The translations under genes were made by a program, and so were the position numbers. Shown here piece by piece: positions 10,861-22,329 of a stretch of 64,000 bases of DNA. The DNA is from Zeus faber. Its lineage: Eukaryota; Chordata; Actinopteri; Zeiformes; Zeidae. The notes below the pieces were generated by a model, which ran no database searches, had not been told where the DNA came from, and saw nothing but the letters and a program-made list of their open reading frames with translations. Each line of letters starts with the position of its first letter. The first letter of the stretch is position 1. The stretch spans positions 2,857,584-2,921,583 of the forward strand of contig OY482850.1 in assembly GCA_960531495.1 (NCBI GenBank), written 5' to 3'.

Positions 10861-11841
10861 AACGAGGTTGGTATATAATACAGCTGTTTGGATGAAAAAA
10901 TACAGAAATAGGCATAGCAAATGATAACCTACTGTTTAACTATATAAAAACATTTGCCCCCTTGCTATTTTTAACTGCACCCTCAGTGTCTTCATCCTGG
11001 CGCCAGGCCTGCGTCATGAACTAACCCTCCTCCTAGAACAATGGCAGCCTCCGATTGTTCAGTCACACAGCAAGACGGGCTGAAAGGAACCACCAAGGAC
11101 GAACCTCAGACATGGCACTATATGCACAAATTTTGACTCTCTCAAGGCTGAATAACACCCTGATCGAATGCACAATGTGCAACCTTTCTTTTAATGTAAC
11201 ACAAAGACTTTCAGACTATAATGTGAGTTTCCTGTTTATCAAAAAAGCAGATCTAACATATATTTGAGGGCTTTGGAGAAACTGAACAAAGAAATTTAAA
11301 CACAGTTAGAAGCTGCAGCAGGGTGGTAAGTTTCTCAATGGTGAAGTTCCCAGAAAGGCTGTGCTGTGTTCTTTTATATATTTATTTATTTATATTATTA
11401 TTAATATTATTATTTTTTTCACCTGTGCTGTCAACCTGCAATGCAACTCTTTATTCATTCTTAAATCATCAAGAACTGCTGCAATAACTCTGTCCTGTGG
11501 ATGAGCTGTAGAAGGACAAGGCACAGTTTTGGTTATGGAGAGCCACCACCAACCCCCCTCTTTGGAGAACTATTTGTTATGTTTGGGTCTATAAACAACT
11601 GATCACTTCTCCAAGAGGGCGAGAATCACCACGGTGAGACAAATAAACATACAAACAAACAACATTTACACAAAAACATGAACATTGGACGACAACATGT
11701 ATTGAAAAACAATGAATTAGGTCCAGGAAAACTGGAACTACAACTGGTCACGTGGCCTCTTCCTGTCATAGTTATGGCAGTAAATGAGGGAGGAAAGGAG
11801 AGGAATGCAACCAGGAGGGTGCTGGGATGCACTTGTAGCAG

Positions 11842-11842
<1 letters not shown>
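10861..11842. other. Unassigned, AT-rich
   Basis: No gene, repeat pair or known element recognised. A TATT/ATTA-rich patch lies near 11375-11420. Confidence 0.4.
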
Positions 11843-11881
<39 letters not shown>

Positions 11882-11900
11882 TTGTGTGTGTGAGAGTGTG
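11843..11900 (+). repeat. (GT)n microsatellite
   Basis: A nearly pure GT run of about 35 bases followed by interrupted GT. ORFs read through it on both strands are artefacts. Confidence 0.9.
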
Positions 11901-11954
11901 TGTGTATCCAACGGTAAGTGTACATGACTTATCCCCATTGGCATTGGTGTAGAA

Positions 11955-14111
11955 CAGGGGTGCTCACACTTTTTCAGCATGCGAGCTACTTATAAAATGA
12001 CCAAGTCAAAATGATCTACCTACTACAAAAATGCAAAACATATATTTATTTATAAATATATTGAGGATTCTTTATATTTACAATGTATGTTGATGTACAT
12101 GCATAACCGCATGAGCCAATATTGCACAACACAACACAATGAACTGTACATTTTTTGTTTACTCTGATGACTTGCACTGAATTGAATCAGCCAGGGATGC
12201 ATAGTTCGGACAGTAGCTGTTGGTAGCCAGCCTCAAGCACACTTCCAAATGTTCATCAGTCATGGTGGAACGGTACTTGGACTTAACGATCTTCATGTGG
12301 GAAAAGGCTGACTCACATAAATAAGTGGAGCCGAATAATGCAGTCAAGGAGGTAGCACATTTCCTCATGTTGGGGTACTTTACCTCTGTGAGTAAGTTCC
12401 ACAACTGTCCATGAGCTCTGGACTTCAGCTCAATGTTGGCTTGTGGTGTCAAAATCTCATCTTCCACTCCAGAAGAGTTCAGGTGAAACAGTGTTGCAAT
12501 TTTTGATGCGAGTGAATCAACCTCAGCATCTTCCCGAAAAGGAAAGCACATGAATGTAGCGACTGGCTCGAGCAAAGAAAAGTCTTGAAAGCGTTTGTCA
12601 AAGTCTGACAGACAATTGTCAATCTGCTCTGTGTAGCGTGCACTGTCAAGTTGCACACAGGCCTTCCCTTGCATCTCCAGCTCTGATGCCAGGTTCTGGA
12701 AGTTCTGGAAGATTGCCAAATCATGGCGCTGCAGCTTTGAGGGGAGAGGTTGCATCTTTTGTTTGAAAGCCTTAACTGAGCTGATCATATTGATCAATGT
12801 TTTGTCTTTTCCTTGCAGCTCTAGATTAAGGTCATTCAACATGTTTGTCAGATCGGTTAAAAATGCCAAGTCTAACAGCCACTGACCGTCATTTAGTTGC
12901 GTGTATTCTGCATGTCCAGCTACACGGAAAAACTCCTTAATGTCCGGACAGAGCTCTCGAAATCTTTGCAGGAATTTCCCTCGGCTAAGGTATCTCATGT
13001 CAGTGTGTAGCAACAACTCAGGGGTCACAGTCAGCCTTCTCCAGATGTGCACGAAATAACCGTCTTTGAAGAGATCTGGCGCGAATAGAACAGGCGATCT
13101 TCGTTGCAACATCCATGATCTCTTTCATGTTGAGCATTTTAGCGCATAACGCTTGTTGGTGGATTATGCAATGGTCATTTAGGAAGTCCGGGAAAGCATC
13201 ATCCTGCCTGCACTTGGCAATAAATCCATTCAAGCGGCCAACCATTGCGGGTGCTCCATCCGTGGTGATAGACACCAATTTGTACACTGGTAGCTGGGTT
13301 TTCTCGATAAAGTTTTTGAACGACTGAAAGATGTCCTCTCCTGGCGTCTGTTCTTTCATGGGCAGTACTGTTAATAGCTCTTCTTTTGTAGTGATATCAC
13401 TAAACACCAAACGAATGAAAATGCACATCTGGGCTGTGTCACTCACATCCGTAGATTCGTCCAACTTCAGTGAGAAACACTCACAATCTCCGATGTCCTT
13501 CCAAAGTTGCTGGGTTAAATGCTTCAACGAATGCCTCTTTTACCATCTCTCCGTCTTGGAAGGATTTCTTCTTATTAACGATGACGTGACTCACCCGGAA
13601 CGATGCTTCGGTGGCGGCTTTCGCTTTTGAAGTTTGTTGTGTGAAAAATGACTGCTGTCCGGACAACTGGGATTTTAGTTCCTTCACCTTTCTCTTTCTC
13701 AGCTCGGTTTTCAGCGGGAAGTCGGTGTTGTATTTTCCATGAACAGTCCGAAAATGCCGCTCCACATTTCCCTTCTTTGGTATTGCGAATTCCGTATGAA
13801 AGTAATACGTTTTTGTCTTCTTACTTGGTCCAGCTCCCCCACTAATTTTTATACCCTTTCTTAGGTTTAAGAGAAAAAACTGAGGGCTAAAAATTGGAGG
13901 TAACTCGCTGACTAGCCGTTTGTTTTGCTGCACTTAGCACCGTTGTTTGTGCATGCAAAATTCAGATGTCATCTGACTGGCTGCCCTGTATATCACTCAA
14001 GTGACGGGATGGATGACAGGCTGACGTCTATTTTTTTTTATGTCACGCTATCTACCAATACTACCTTTGCGATCGACTGGTAGATCGCAATTGACGTATT
14101 GAGCACCCCTG
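11955..14111 (-). mobile_element. hAT DNA transposon with both ends
   Basis: The ends are 12-bp terminal inverted repeats, CAGGGGTGCTCA at 11955 and its complement ending at 14111. They are flanked by a perfect 8-bp target duplication GTGTAGAA (11947-11954 and 14112-14119), the length diagnostic of hAT elements. The 2157-bp element encodes a hAT-type transposase on the minus strand. Both ends are intact, so it could in principle be moved by transposase supplied in trans. Confidence 0.92.
12159..13933 (-). pseudogene. hAT transposase (GTF2IRD2/ZBED-like), frameshifted
   Basis: Three overlapping minus-strand frames (13933-13481, 13527-13018, 13112-12159) together make a hAT transposase of the group that gave rise to vertebrate GTF2IRD2- and ZBED-like proteins. 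Visible landmarks are a possible zinc-finger/BED-like segment near the N-terminus, LDESTDVSDTAQ near 13465 (first catalytic Asp), TTDGAPAMVGR near 13250 (second Asp region), DHCIIHQQALC near 13165, and the C-terminal dimerisation block CESAFSHMKIVKSKYRSTM near 12290. Frameshifts near 13490 and 13040 break it, and a stretch between KEAF and HLTQQLW seems shortened. It would have bound the terminal repeats and excised the element. Confidence 0.85.
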
Positions 14112-14220
14112 GTGTAGAAGGTTGGTAATATGTCACAGCGCCTCCAAGCAGTGGAAGGGGCCCCGAAGACCCCGAACTCCGCAGCCCCGAGTACACTGCC
14201 CTGCTACCACCCCAAAAAGC

Positions 14221-14262
14221 ATGTGTGTGTGTGTGTTCGTGTGTGTATGTGTTTGTGTATGT
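14221..14262 (+). repeat. (GT)n microsatellite
   Basis: Interrupted GT run directly before the Tc1 element. Confidence 0.85.
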
Positions 14263-14269
14263 TTATATA

Positions 14270-15872
14270 CAGTGGGGAAAAAAGGATTTAGTCAGCCACC
14301 AATTGTAGAAGTTCTCCCACTTAAAAAGATGAGAGAGGCCTGTTATTTTCATCATAGGTACGCTTTGACTATGAGAGACAAAATGAGAAAGAAAAATCCA
14401 GAAAATCACATTGTCTGATTTTTAAAGAATTTATTAGCAAATTATGGTGGAAAATAAGTATTTGGTCAATAACAAAAGTTCATCTCAATACTTTGTTATA
14501 TACCCTTTGTTTGCAATGACAGAGGTCAAACGTTTTCTGTAAGTCTTCAAAAGGTTTTCACACACTGTTGCTGGTATTTTGTCCCATTCCTCCATGCAGA
14601 TCTCCTCTAGAGCAGTGATGTTTTGGGGCTGTCGTGGGCAACACAGACTTTCAACTCCCTCCAAAGATTTTCTATGGGGTTGAGATCTGGAGACTGGCTA
14701 GGCCACTCCAGGACCTTGAAATGCTTCTTACAAAGCCACTCCTTCGTTGGCCGGGCGGTGTGTTTGGGATCATTGTCATGCTGAAAGACCCAGCCACGTT
14801 TCATCTTCAATGCCCTTGCTGATGGAAGGAGGTTTTCACTCAAAATCTCACGATACATGGCTCCATTCATTCTTTCCTTTACACGGATCAGTCGTCCTGG
14901 TCCCTTTGCAGAAAAACAGCCCCAAAGCATGATGTTTCCACCCCCATGCTTCACAGTAGGTATGATGTTCTTTGGATGCAACTCAGCTTTCTTTCTCCTC
15001 CAAACACGACCAGTTCAGTTTTTACCAAACAGTTCTATTTTGGTTTCATCTGACCATATGACATTCTCCCAATCCTCTTCTGGATCATCCAAATGCTCTC
15101 TAGCAAACTTCAGACGGGCCTGGACATGTACTGGCTTAAGCAGGGGGACACGTCTGTCACTGCAGGATTTGAGTCCCTGGCGGCGTAGTGTGCTACTGAT
15201 GGTAGCCATTGTTACTTTGGTCGCAGCTCTCTGCAGGTCATTCACTAGGTCCCCCCGTGTGTTTCTGGGATGTTTGCTCACCGTTCTTGTGATCATTTTG
15301 ACCCCAGGGGGTGAGATCTTGCATGGAGCCCCAGATCGAGGGAGATTATCAATGGTCTTGTATGTCTTCCATTTTCTAATAATTGCTCCCACAGTTGATT
15401 TCTTCACAACAAGCTGCTTACCTATTGCAGATTCAGTCTTCCCAGCCTGGTGCAGGTCTACAATTTTGTTTCTGGTGTCCTTTGACAGCTCTTTGGTCTT
15501 GGCCATAGTGGAGTTTGGAGTGTGACTGTTTGAGGTTGTGGACAGGTGTCTTTTATACTGATAACAAGTTCAAACAGGTGTCATTAATACAGGTAACGAG
15601 TGGAGGACAGAGGAGCCTCTTAAAGAAAAAGTTACAGGTCTGTGAAAGCCAGAAATCTTGCTTGTTTGTAGGTGACCAAATACTTATTTTACCGAGGAAT
15701 TTACCAATTAATTCATTAAAAATCCTACAATGTGATTTCCTGGATTCCTTCCCCCCATTCTATCTCTCATAGTCGAAGTGTACCTATGATGAAAATTACA
15801 GGCCTCTCTCTTCTTTTTAAGTGGGAGAACTTGTACAATTGGTGGCTGACTAAATACTTTTTTGCCCCACTG
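14270..15872 (-). mobile_element. Tc1-type DNA transposon, end to end
   Basis: Starts CAGTGGGG at 14270 and ends CCCCACTG at 15872, flanked by TA on both sides, the Tc1 target site. The inverted repeats extend about 200 bp inward (14270-14468 against 15675-15872). They hold an outer and an inner related repeat (AAAGGATTTAGTC-like outside, AAATAAGTATTTGGTC inside), the IR/DR arrangement seen in Sleeping Beauty-type elements. The single gene runs on the minus strand. Confidence 0.93.
14485..15506 (-). pseudogene. Tc1-type transposase, one stop and one frameshift
   Basis: Begins at an ATG ([12 protein letters not shown]) and would be about 340 residues, the normal size. The N-terminal half (15506-15018) has the paired helix-turn-helix region ([19 protein letters not shown]) and the first catalytic Asp in [11 protein letters not shown]. 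An in-frame TGA at 15015-15017 stops it there. The same frame continues with the second Asp in HDNDPKHTA near 14780 and the Glu in NPIENLW near 14670. All three catalytic acids are therefore retained. A single-base shift near 14620 moves the last about 45 codons to another frame, which ends at 14485. Two lesions only suggest a fairly young copy. Confidence 0.9.
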
Positions 15873-16828
15873 TATATACTGTATATATATGCATGTGTTG
15901 TAGTGTGGTCATGTGACAAATAAAGATTCTTAATTCTTAATACATGTAACAGCATGTGACAAGCGCAGGGCACATGTTACACCCCTTACACCCCAAGGCT
16001 GTGCTGTGTTCACTTAAATGATGGGAGCCAACATTTTAATGAGGTCTTGGTTGAAAAATGGCGAACCCAATCCTTTAAACAAAGATGGAACCATAACATT
16101 TTCAACACACTTTTTATCTCACCCCCCCAAAAAAATCCAAATAAGCTTCAGGATTAGACGGCGCTCCTATGTTTGATTAATGTGCACGGGGCAGGGGAGA
16201 TAGGGTTTGACTTTTGAAACATTTTCTGAGTTGAAGCCTCATTTTTTAAATGGTTTTCTGTGTAATACTTTGTACTGCGTGCTCTTTTGTTGAAAAGTGC
16301 AGAGACCTTTCGCGATTCAAATTCTCTCTTCCTCTCCCTGGTTTTCCGCACCGCTAGCCACGTTCCTATCTTCTCTTCCCTTCTTGTTCCCTCTCTTATT
16401 TTTTTTCTCTCGCCTTTGAGAGCGATAGAGGACGAGAGAGGAAAGGAAAAAGAATGAAAGAACGAGGGGGGAGAAAGAAATAAAGAAAGGTACCCGAGAA
16501 TCGGCGCTAATGAGGAGCAGGTGGAGAACCTCCCGCTCTGCGGGCGGAAATCAAAAGCTGGCTGCTTTTCTCACCCGCTGCCTCCCCACCTCTCCCTGTC
16601 ACATCTCCAATTACCCCCCCCTCCCTGTCACTCTCTGGGTCGCTTTCTCAATTTCTCTGCTATCTCCACCAGCCTACCTACCTCACTCTCTCACTCTCTC
16701 CCCCTCCATCTCTCTCTCTTGCTCGCTCACTTGATGCAGACAGCAATACTATTTCCTGAATCACAGGGCTGGAAAGACTAGAGTATCAAGAGCTGAAAAT
16801 GGGCTGTCATCTCCTCTGCACATTCTCT
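15873..16828. other. Unassigned, with a LINE-like tail motif
   Basis: At 15912-15940, TGTGACAAATAAAGATTC is followed by TCTTAAT repeats, like the 3' tail of CR1/L2-type LINEs (compare 53583-53622). The rest is unassigned. 16330-16480 is strand-asymmetric purine/pyrimidine-rich sequence and 16560-16730 is C/T-rich. ORFs there are low-complexity artefacts. Confidence 0.45.
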
Positions 16829-16839
16829 GGTGTGTGTGT

Positions 16840-16908
<69 letters not shown>

Positions 16909-17017
16909 TGTGAGTGTGAGTGTGAGAGTGTGAGTGTGAGAGTGTGAGAAAGACAGAAGGAGGAAACTGAGAGATCTACAATGCCATTCTTCAGGCCTGT
17001 TCAAATATGAGACCTGA

Positions 17018-17088
<71 letters not shown>
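16829..17088 (+). repeat. Two (GT)n microsatellites
   Basis: A long GT run at about 16829-16930 ending in GTGAGT interruptions, and a second near-pure GT run at about 17021-17087. A 110-bp spacer separates them. All ORFs overlapping them are repeat-derived. Confidence 0.92.
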
Positions 17089-17091
<3 letters not shown>

Positions 17092-18962
17092 CATGTGTGC
17101 GTATGTTGTTTCTCTGCGTGTGTGTTTGCGAATGCAAAGCAATTACTGTCCTGTCAGCAAGCATTGACACGGATATTAACCTTGTCAACTGTGTGTAGGA
17201 CATGCACAATTGAAAGACACAATCGCACAACCCGCCATCTGGAGTTTGTTTAACAAATACAGACTGCGACGCAAAAGTAATTACAATTTGTATAATATTA
17301 TGTTGTTCCAATAAATGGATTCATTTCTTTCCTTTCTTTCTTTTATTTCTTGTGAAAGATAACATTTGTGATTCACTGGTGTCGCTGCACAAAACTCTTG
17401 GAGGGAAAATGTAAGACTGTAAATGAGCTATTGTTATTTTTCATATGGTAAAACAGGTGAAGAAGAAGGCTACTTTAGTTCCACTCTGTCGAATGAGAAC
17501 AATTTCTCTTTTTTTAATAGCTTGTTTCAATTTGTTCTAGGTTTTCTTTTATTGACGTTTGTAGGCTTTCATAGGTGTCAATAAGAGATATGCAATTCTG
17601 GAGATTGAATAGAGTAGTTCTAAACTGAAGTTCCATGGGCAAAAAGATTTTATGGAAGGAAAAGGTTAAGCCCTGCTTCATGTTTTAGAGGTCAGTACAG
17701 TGGGTTAAAACTGTCATCTGGTGGATTCAATTTCCTGCTTTTGGACGCAGCTATCTTCTTTTCTGCAAATCAAGGACAAAACATTAATAGAGAAGAGTGA
17801 AAAATATGAAACTAATGAATAAAGCACATGAACAAAAAATGTTCCGGTGCATTTTAATAGTCCTAAGTTTGTTTTGGATACAAATTGGAATTACTTGTGA
17901 GTTTTACTCCATCAGTGTGGTCTTGAAGATATACATATATTTTCCAGATTTTTTGATGGGGCATGAGGATGACAGCTACTGTAGGATTGACTCTGTGTGC
18001 AAATGCATGCGACTTGCGTGAAGATGCTTACTCATTTTTTGATTTTGCTGGTTGAAATGCTTTCTGCCCTTTAGGCACTACAAAACAAAACAAAAATGAT
18101 GACGGGAAATGTGAGGCGAAGAACTCTGTTGCCCCTTTGGTAAGACACCCGGCAGCAAGTCTGCAACTTACAAGACAAGAGAACTCTCTGTTTGAATAGA
18201 GTCATTAATATGTAATCTTACCCTACATTTACCGTTTTGTATTTTGAAATACCCATGAGTGGCAACAGAGTGCTGTTATCAATGAAAATAAAACTATTTA
18301 AGTTTTGTATTGTTCTCCAGGGTGAGATTAGGACATGAAAGGAAAAGTGTGGACCTAAAAGCGCAATTGGTGAATTGTCCATTCACTCCGTGGAGGAAGT
18401 GACGGTGGCAAAGTTTGCACATTGAAGTTGATGGATGATGGATTTTATTTTCAATTTGCTCACAGAAAGAACTGTATCTGTCTGTTCCTGGTTTGTTGAC
18501 CTTGCTCTGGCAATATCAATATACCATATGCATCGTCTGAGTGAAGGGTGAGACACTCTGCTGCTATGTAAACTATTGCAAACTAATGTTTGGAGTGTAA
18601 CAAGGTGAATGCAGCTTATCAAGCTGGCCGGCAAAGCAAGGGAAGGTGTGTTCTTAGCCCACCAACTGACTCCATATTGAGAGTTCAATCTTCTTCCATT
18701 GTTTGGCTGAATTAAACATTTCTCATTTGCTCTAACTGTTGGGCATTAAAAAGGGAGCAATAAGGTCCCCATCCCCAAAATTCCCGACTCCAAATCCATA
18801 ACAGTATAGCAACTTTGGCAGGATCATTGAAATTATTTTGAAAGCTTACTTGGAATTCAAAGTTTATGGGTGATTTCATTCTATCGTAATCAAGCTTGCA
18901 TCAACACTACCTAATGTGAGCTGTCATCATATGAGTAGTCCAGAAATGTCCAGATAATGCAA
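17089..18962. other. Unassigned, possibly single-copy DNA
   Basis: About 1.9 kb without a recognisable element, microsatellite or credible exon. It is AT-rich with only short ORFs. This is one of the few parts of the window that may be host intergenic or intronic DNA not derived from a recent transposon. Confidence 0.4.
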
Positions 18963-18968
18963 TTCTCT

Positions 18969-19000
<32 letters not shown>

Positions 19001-19001
19001 G
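18963..19001 (+). repeat. (CT)n microsatellite
   Basis: CT dinucleotide run directly upstream of the ORF1-like fragment. Confidence 0.85.
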
Positions 19002-19109
19002 AGTGGATGGGAGCGTGAACCAGCGGAGCATGTGAGCGTTTCGTGTGAGTGACTTTCTTACTTTTTTTTCCATCTTTCTTTATGTTTTGAATTTATTTTG
19101 GTGACAAGT

Positions 19110-19560
19110 GTTGCTTTTTATTATTTGTGGTGTGTACATACAGCGGGTGGGAGGCGTGGGGTAGTGGTTTGTGTGAGTCGGCAGCAATGTTGGACTTCAC
19201 CAGTTTAACAAGGAGGCAAGGGGTAAAGATCTCCGCTGCTTTCCCGGGTTCCGTGGAGGAGTGTGCGCTGGTTGTGGCACAGGTTGTCGGCCCTGACAGC
19301 ATTGTATCCACAGCTAGGATTAAAAGATTGGCTGTTATTTTTATAGATTCTTTAGAGAAGGTGAACACGGTAGTGGAACGGGGCTTCACAGTGAATGTTC
19401 GTTTCTGTATTGCCTCTCTCAACCGTAGCAAAAAGAGTGACTTTGTCGAATGTCTCACTGTGGAGGTTTGTTCTGGTGCAGGGCCAGTGAATGAGGAAGA
19501 GGAGGTAGGCGAAGATGAAAGCGGGCCGGTTGACATGTATTTGTTGCTCAGTCTTTTAAC
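19110..19560 (+). pseudogene. Tx1/L1-type LINE ORF1 N-terminal fragment (probable)
   Basis: The open frame from about 19127 reads LDFTSLTRRQGVKISAAF, then SVEECALVVAQVVGPDSIV, then a block ending VVERGFTVN. I recognise this as the start of the ORF1 proteins of fish Tx1/L1-type LINEs, which are usually followed by CCHC zinc knuckles that bind the element RNA. Here the resemblance fades after about residue 100 and no knuckle is present. Attribution is from memory of the motif and is the least certain family call in this list. Confidence 0.5.
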
Positions 19561-19886
19561 AAAAGGTGGCTCGTGGACCAAAATGTTAACTCAGGGGCTC
19601 GCAGGCCAATATGAAAATAGTCCATGCACTTCAGCGCTTTAGGGATCTCTCGCTGTCGTGTCCAGCAGCTTGCATGTCGGGGTGACTCGCCAAGTCCCAC
19701 ATATCCCTCAAGCACGCCGATCCTCACTGTGGGGACAACCAACCAAACATTTATCATTTCCTTTGTTTGGGATCGGACGAATCAGGGGACTGCCTCCATT
19801 GATTCGCCCGATCTGCAGTAGCTGAGTGGGAGAGATGGGAGCCTGCACCGCCTTTCTGCAGTGGCGTCTTGACCCCACCCCCTTGG
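19561..19886. other. Unassigned spacer
   Basis: No reliable domain. A minus-strand 69-codon ORF (19548-19757) matches nothing I know. The segment could be the 3' end of the Gypsy element upstream or another repeat. Confidence 0.3.
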
Positions 19887-20539
19887 TCATTGTTGTGGGG
19901 CGTGGTCCATACAGAAAGGGAAGGCCCTACCCAGGAGGTAATAGCAGAGGGTGGGCACCGCCCACTTTATTGCTCGACATTCCTTCTCTACAGTGCTGTA
20001 CCTCGTCTCCCACTCTCCAAGCTTGTGGTTGAGGAACAGCACCGGCTGGTCCACACCCTCGAACTCTTGGGACAGAATGGCTCCAAGCCCCATGTCCGAC
20101 GCGTCCATCTGCAGACAGAAAGGAAAAGCAAAGTTAGGGGTATGCAGTACAGGCTCCCCACGGAGAGCTGCCTTTAATCTGACAAATGCCTGCTGGCACG
20201 GCTCTGACCACTGGACCGGATCTGGAGCACCATTTTGAGTTTGGTCAGTCAAGCAGCTGGACAGTGCCGCAAATTCTGGCACAAACCTCATATAGTATCC
20301 GGACAGCCCCAAAAACTGCTTTACCTCGTTCCTAGTCTTGGGTCTTGGTGTGTTCGTGACCGCATTGGTTTTATCCACCTGCGGTCGGAGCAGGCCCGCC
20401 CCCAAGTGGTAGTCCAGATACCGTACCATCCTCCGCCCAACCGCACACTTCTTTAGGTTGGCAGTGAGCCCCGCGCACCTCAGGGACGCTCGAACTGCGC
20501 CCACATACTGCAGATGCTGCTCCCATGTATCGCTATGAA
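19887..20539 (-). pseudogene. Gmr1-like RT connection and RNase H
   Basis: A 205-codon open frame (20504-19887) carries the thumb/connection (KKCAVGRR, PQVDKTNAV, EVKQFLGLSGYY) and then RNase H starting LQMDASDMGLGAILSQE (first catalytic Asp), KLGEWETRYSTVEKEC (Glu) and ending FCMDHAP (Asp). It is the best-preserved part of the element and ends at a stop just after the third acidic residue, where the family normally continues for about 100 residues more. Confidence 0.83.
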
Positions 20540-21240
20540 TAATTACATCATCTAAGAATGCAGGTCTGAAAGGTCACAGGGGCACCAAACAACCCAAACG
20601 GAAGCACTCGTAACTGGTAAAGGCCTTGCGGAGTGAAGAAGGCCGATTTTTCCTTGTACTGCTGGGACAAAGGAATCTGCCAGTAGCCTTTGGTTAAATC
20701 CAGCATCTTGAAAGAACGAGCCGTACCTAACCAGTCGAGTAGTACGTCGACGTGGGACATTGGGTAAGCATTGGGTAGGCATCAAACATTGACACTGGGT
20801 TCACCTTTCAGTAATCTACGCAGAACTGCACCAACCCATCGGGCTTACCCACAAGCATGGTGGGGCTGGACCATTTGCTCATAGATTCCTCTACTGCCCC
20901 CATGTCCAGCATGGCCTCTAATTCCGCCTGCACTACTTTTTGTTTGTTTTCAGGCAGGCGATACGGCAGAGAGCGCACCTTCACCCTCGGGGTCGTCTCC
21001 ACACGGTGGAGTATGAGGGGTGTACGGCCGGGCAGGGGACAGAACACGTCGGCAAAGCGCCGCTGCAGCGATGCGATGTCTGCCCTCTGGCCAGGAGAGA
21101 GATGGTCACTTAAAAGGGCCGTGGTGTGATCTGCTGGCTTTGGAAGATCCGGCCTCAATTTGTCCCTCTCAATCGTCGCTGTGGCAAGTGCTTGGGCAGA
21201 CCCCCCCCCTGTCTGTGCGTTCGACTTCAGAATCAACCTC
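20540..21240 (-). pseudogene. Gmr1-like reverse transcriptase
   Basis: The linker RFADVFCPLPGRT leads to PYRLPENKQKVV and the fingers motif SSPTMLVGKPDG...FCVDY near 20815. Motif A follows as LDLTKGYWQIPL near 20690, and FGLFGAPVTFQ near 20590. The catalytic motif C reads FLDDVI near 20545, with a short deletion just before it. The two Asp residues are kept. Frameshifts near 20800 and 20560 break the frame. Confidence 0.83.
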
Positions 21241-22190
21241 CCCCACGCATGTGACATGTGACTACGAAGGGCCATTGCCACTTTGCCAGTAATTTTGAGC
21301 TGGACGTAGGGAGCATTACTAACACCTTGTCTCCCGGTGAGAATTGTCTTAACCAAGCCCCCCTGTCGTACACACAGTGCTGACATTCCTTGGCAAGTTG
21401 TCCCGTGCTTCCTGCCCTAACGAGCATAGCTTTGCTCTCAGGTCCAGGTCGTACTGGACCTCTTCCTGCCAGTTTTCCATAATCAGGTCAAACACCCCAC
21501 GAGGTCTCCTGCCAAACAATAGCTCAATGGAGGAAAACCAGTGAGGACGTGGAACCTCCCGCACCGAAAATAAGAGATGTGTCCCAATTTCGGCTGCCAT
21601 CGTGGACAAACTTTCGGATCATGTTTTTCAATGTTTTGTTGAAGAGCTCGGCCAGGCCATCCGTCTGCGGGTGGTACATGCTGGTCCGAATGGAGCGGAC
21701 GCCTAGTAATCCATACAGTTTGCGCAATGTGCATGACATAAACAAAGTGCTCTGGTCATCCAGGATTTCCTTCGGAATCTCGACCCGGGAGATGACCCGA
21801 AACAGCGCCTGCACCGCATTTTTGGCTGTAATACTGCGCTACGGCACTGCTTCTGGGTATCAGGTCGCATAGTCCACTAGGACTAATACAAATTGATAAT
21901 CCCGAAACACTGGGGTCTAATGGCCCGATGAGATCCATAGCGATTCTCTCGAATAGAGTCTCGACTAAGGGGATGGGCCTCAATGGCACTCTGGGAATAG
22001 CTGGTGGATTCACCAGCTAACACTCGGGACAGGCCGAACAATGCCGCGGCATGTCCGCCCAGATGCCCGGCCAATAGAAATGGCCCATTACCCACTCGAG
22101 TGTTTTCTCGTATCCTAAGTCCTTCTCCTGACTCAGTGTCACGGTTCACTCGATATAATCTTTCCTTAATCAACAAATCAACCAATTTCT
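21235..22190 (-). pseudogene. Gmr1-like integrase
   Basis: The HHCC zinc-binding region ends in HFYWPGIW...CSACPEC near 22070-22030. The core follows: FERIAMDLIGPL near 21940 (first catalytic Asp), EILDDQSTLFMS near 21765 (second Asp), and TSMYHPQTDGLAELFNKTL near 21680 (Glu region). The C-terminal part ends with RQFSPGDKVLVMLPTSSSKLLAKW near 21290, an SH3-like domain in this group. The protein then runs on toward RT rather than ending. Frameshifts occur near 21850 and 21530. It would have inserted the cDNA. Confidence 0.83.
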
Positions 22191-22329
22191 ATGCAATTCT
22201 ATGCTATGCTCACTCACCCGTGAAGTACGGGTGAGTGAGCATATCATCCAGCCGTTACCATATGCTTTGTTCCCTTCCCTTATAGTGAATTTCGAGCCAC
22301 ATTATTGGATATGTGTGAATATCCCCATG

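Noticed and set aside
12159..13933. Domesticated host gene of the GTF2IRD2/ZBED type
   Set aside because: Frameshifts, intact TIRs and target duplication show that it is a transposon copy, not a host gene.
16807..17253. Several ORFs of His-Thr or Cys-Val repeats
   Set aside because: Translations of GT microsatellites.
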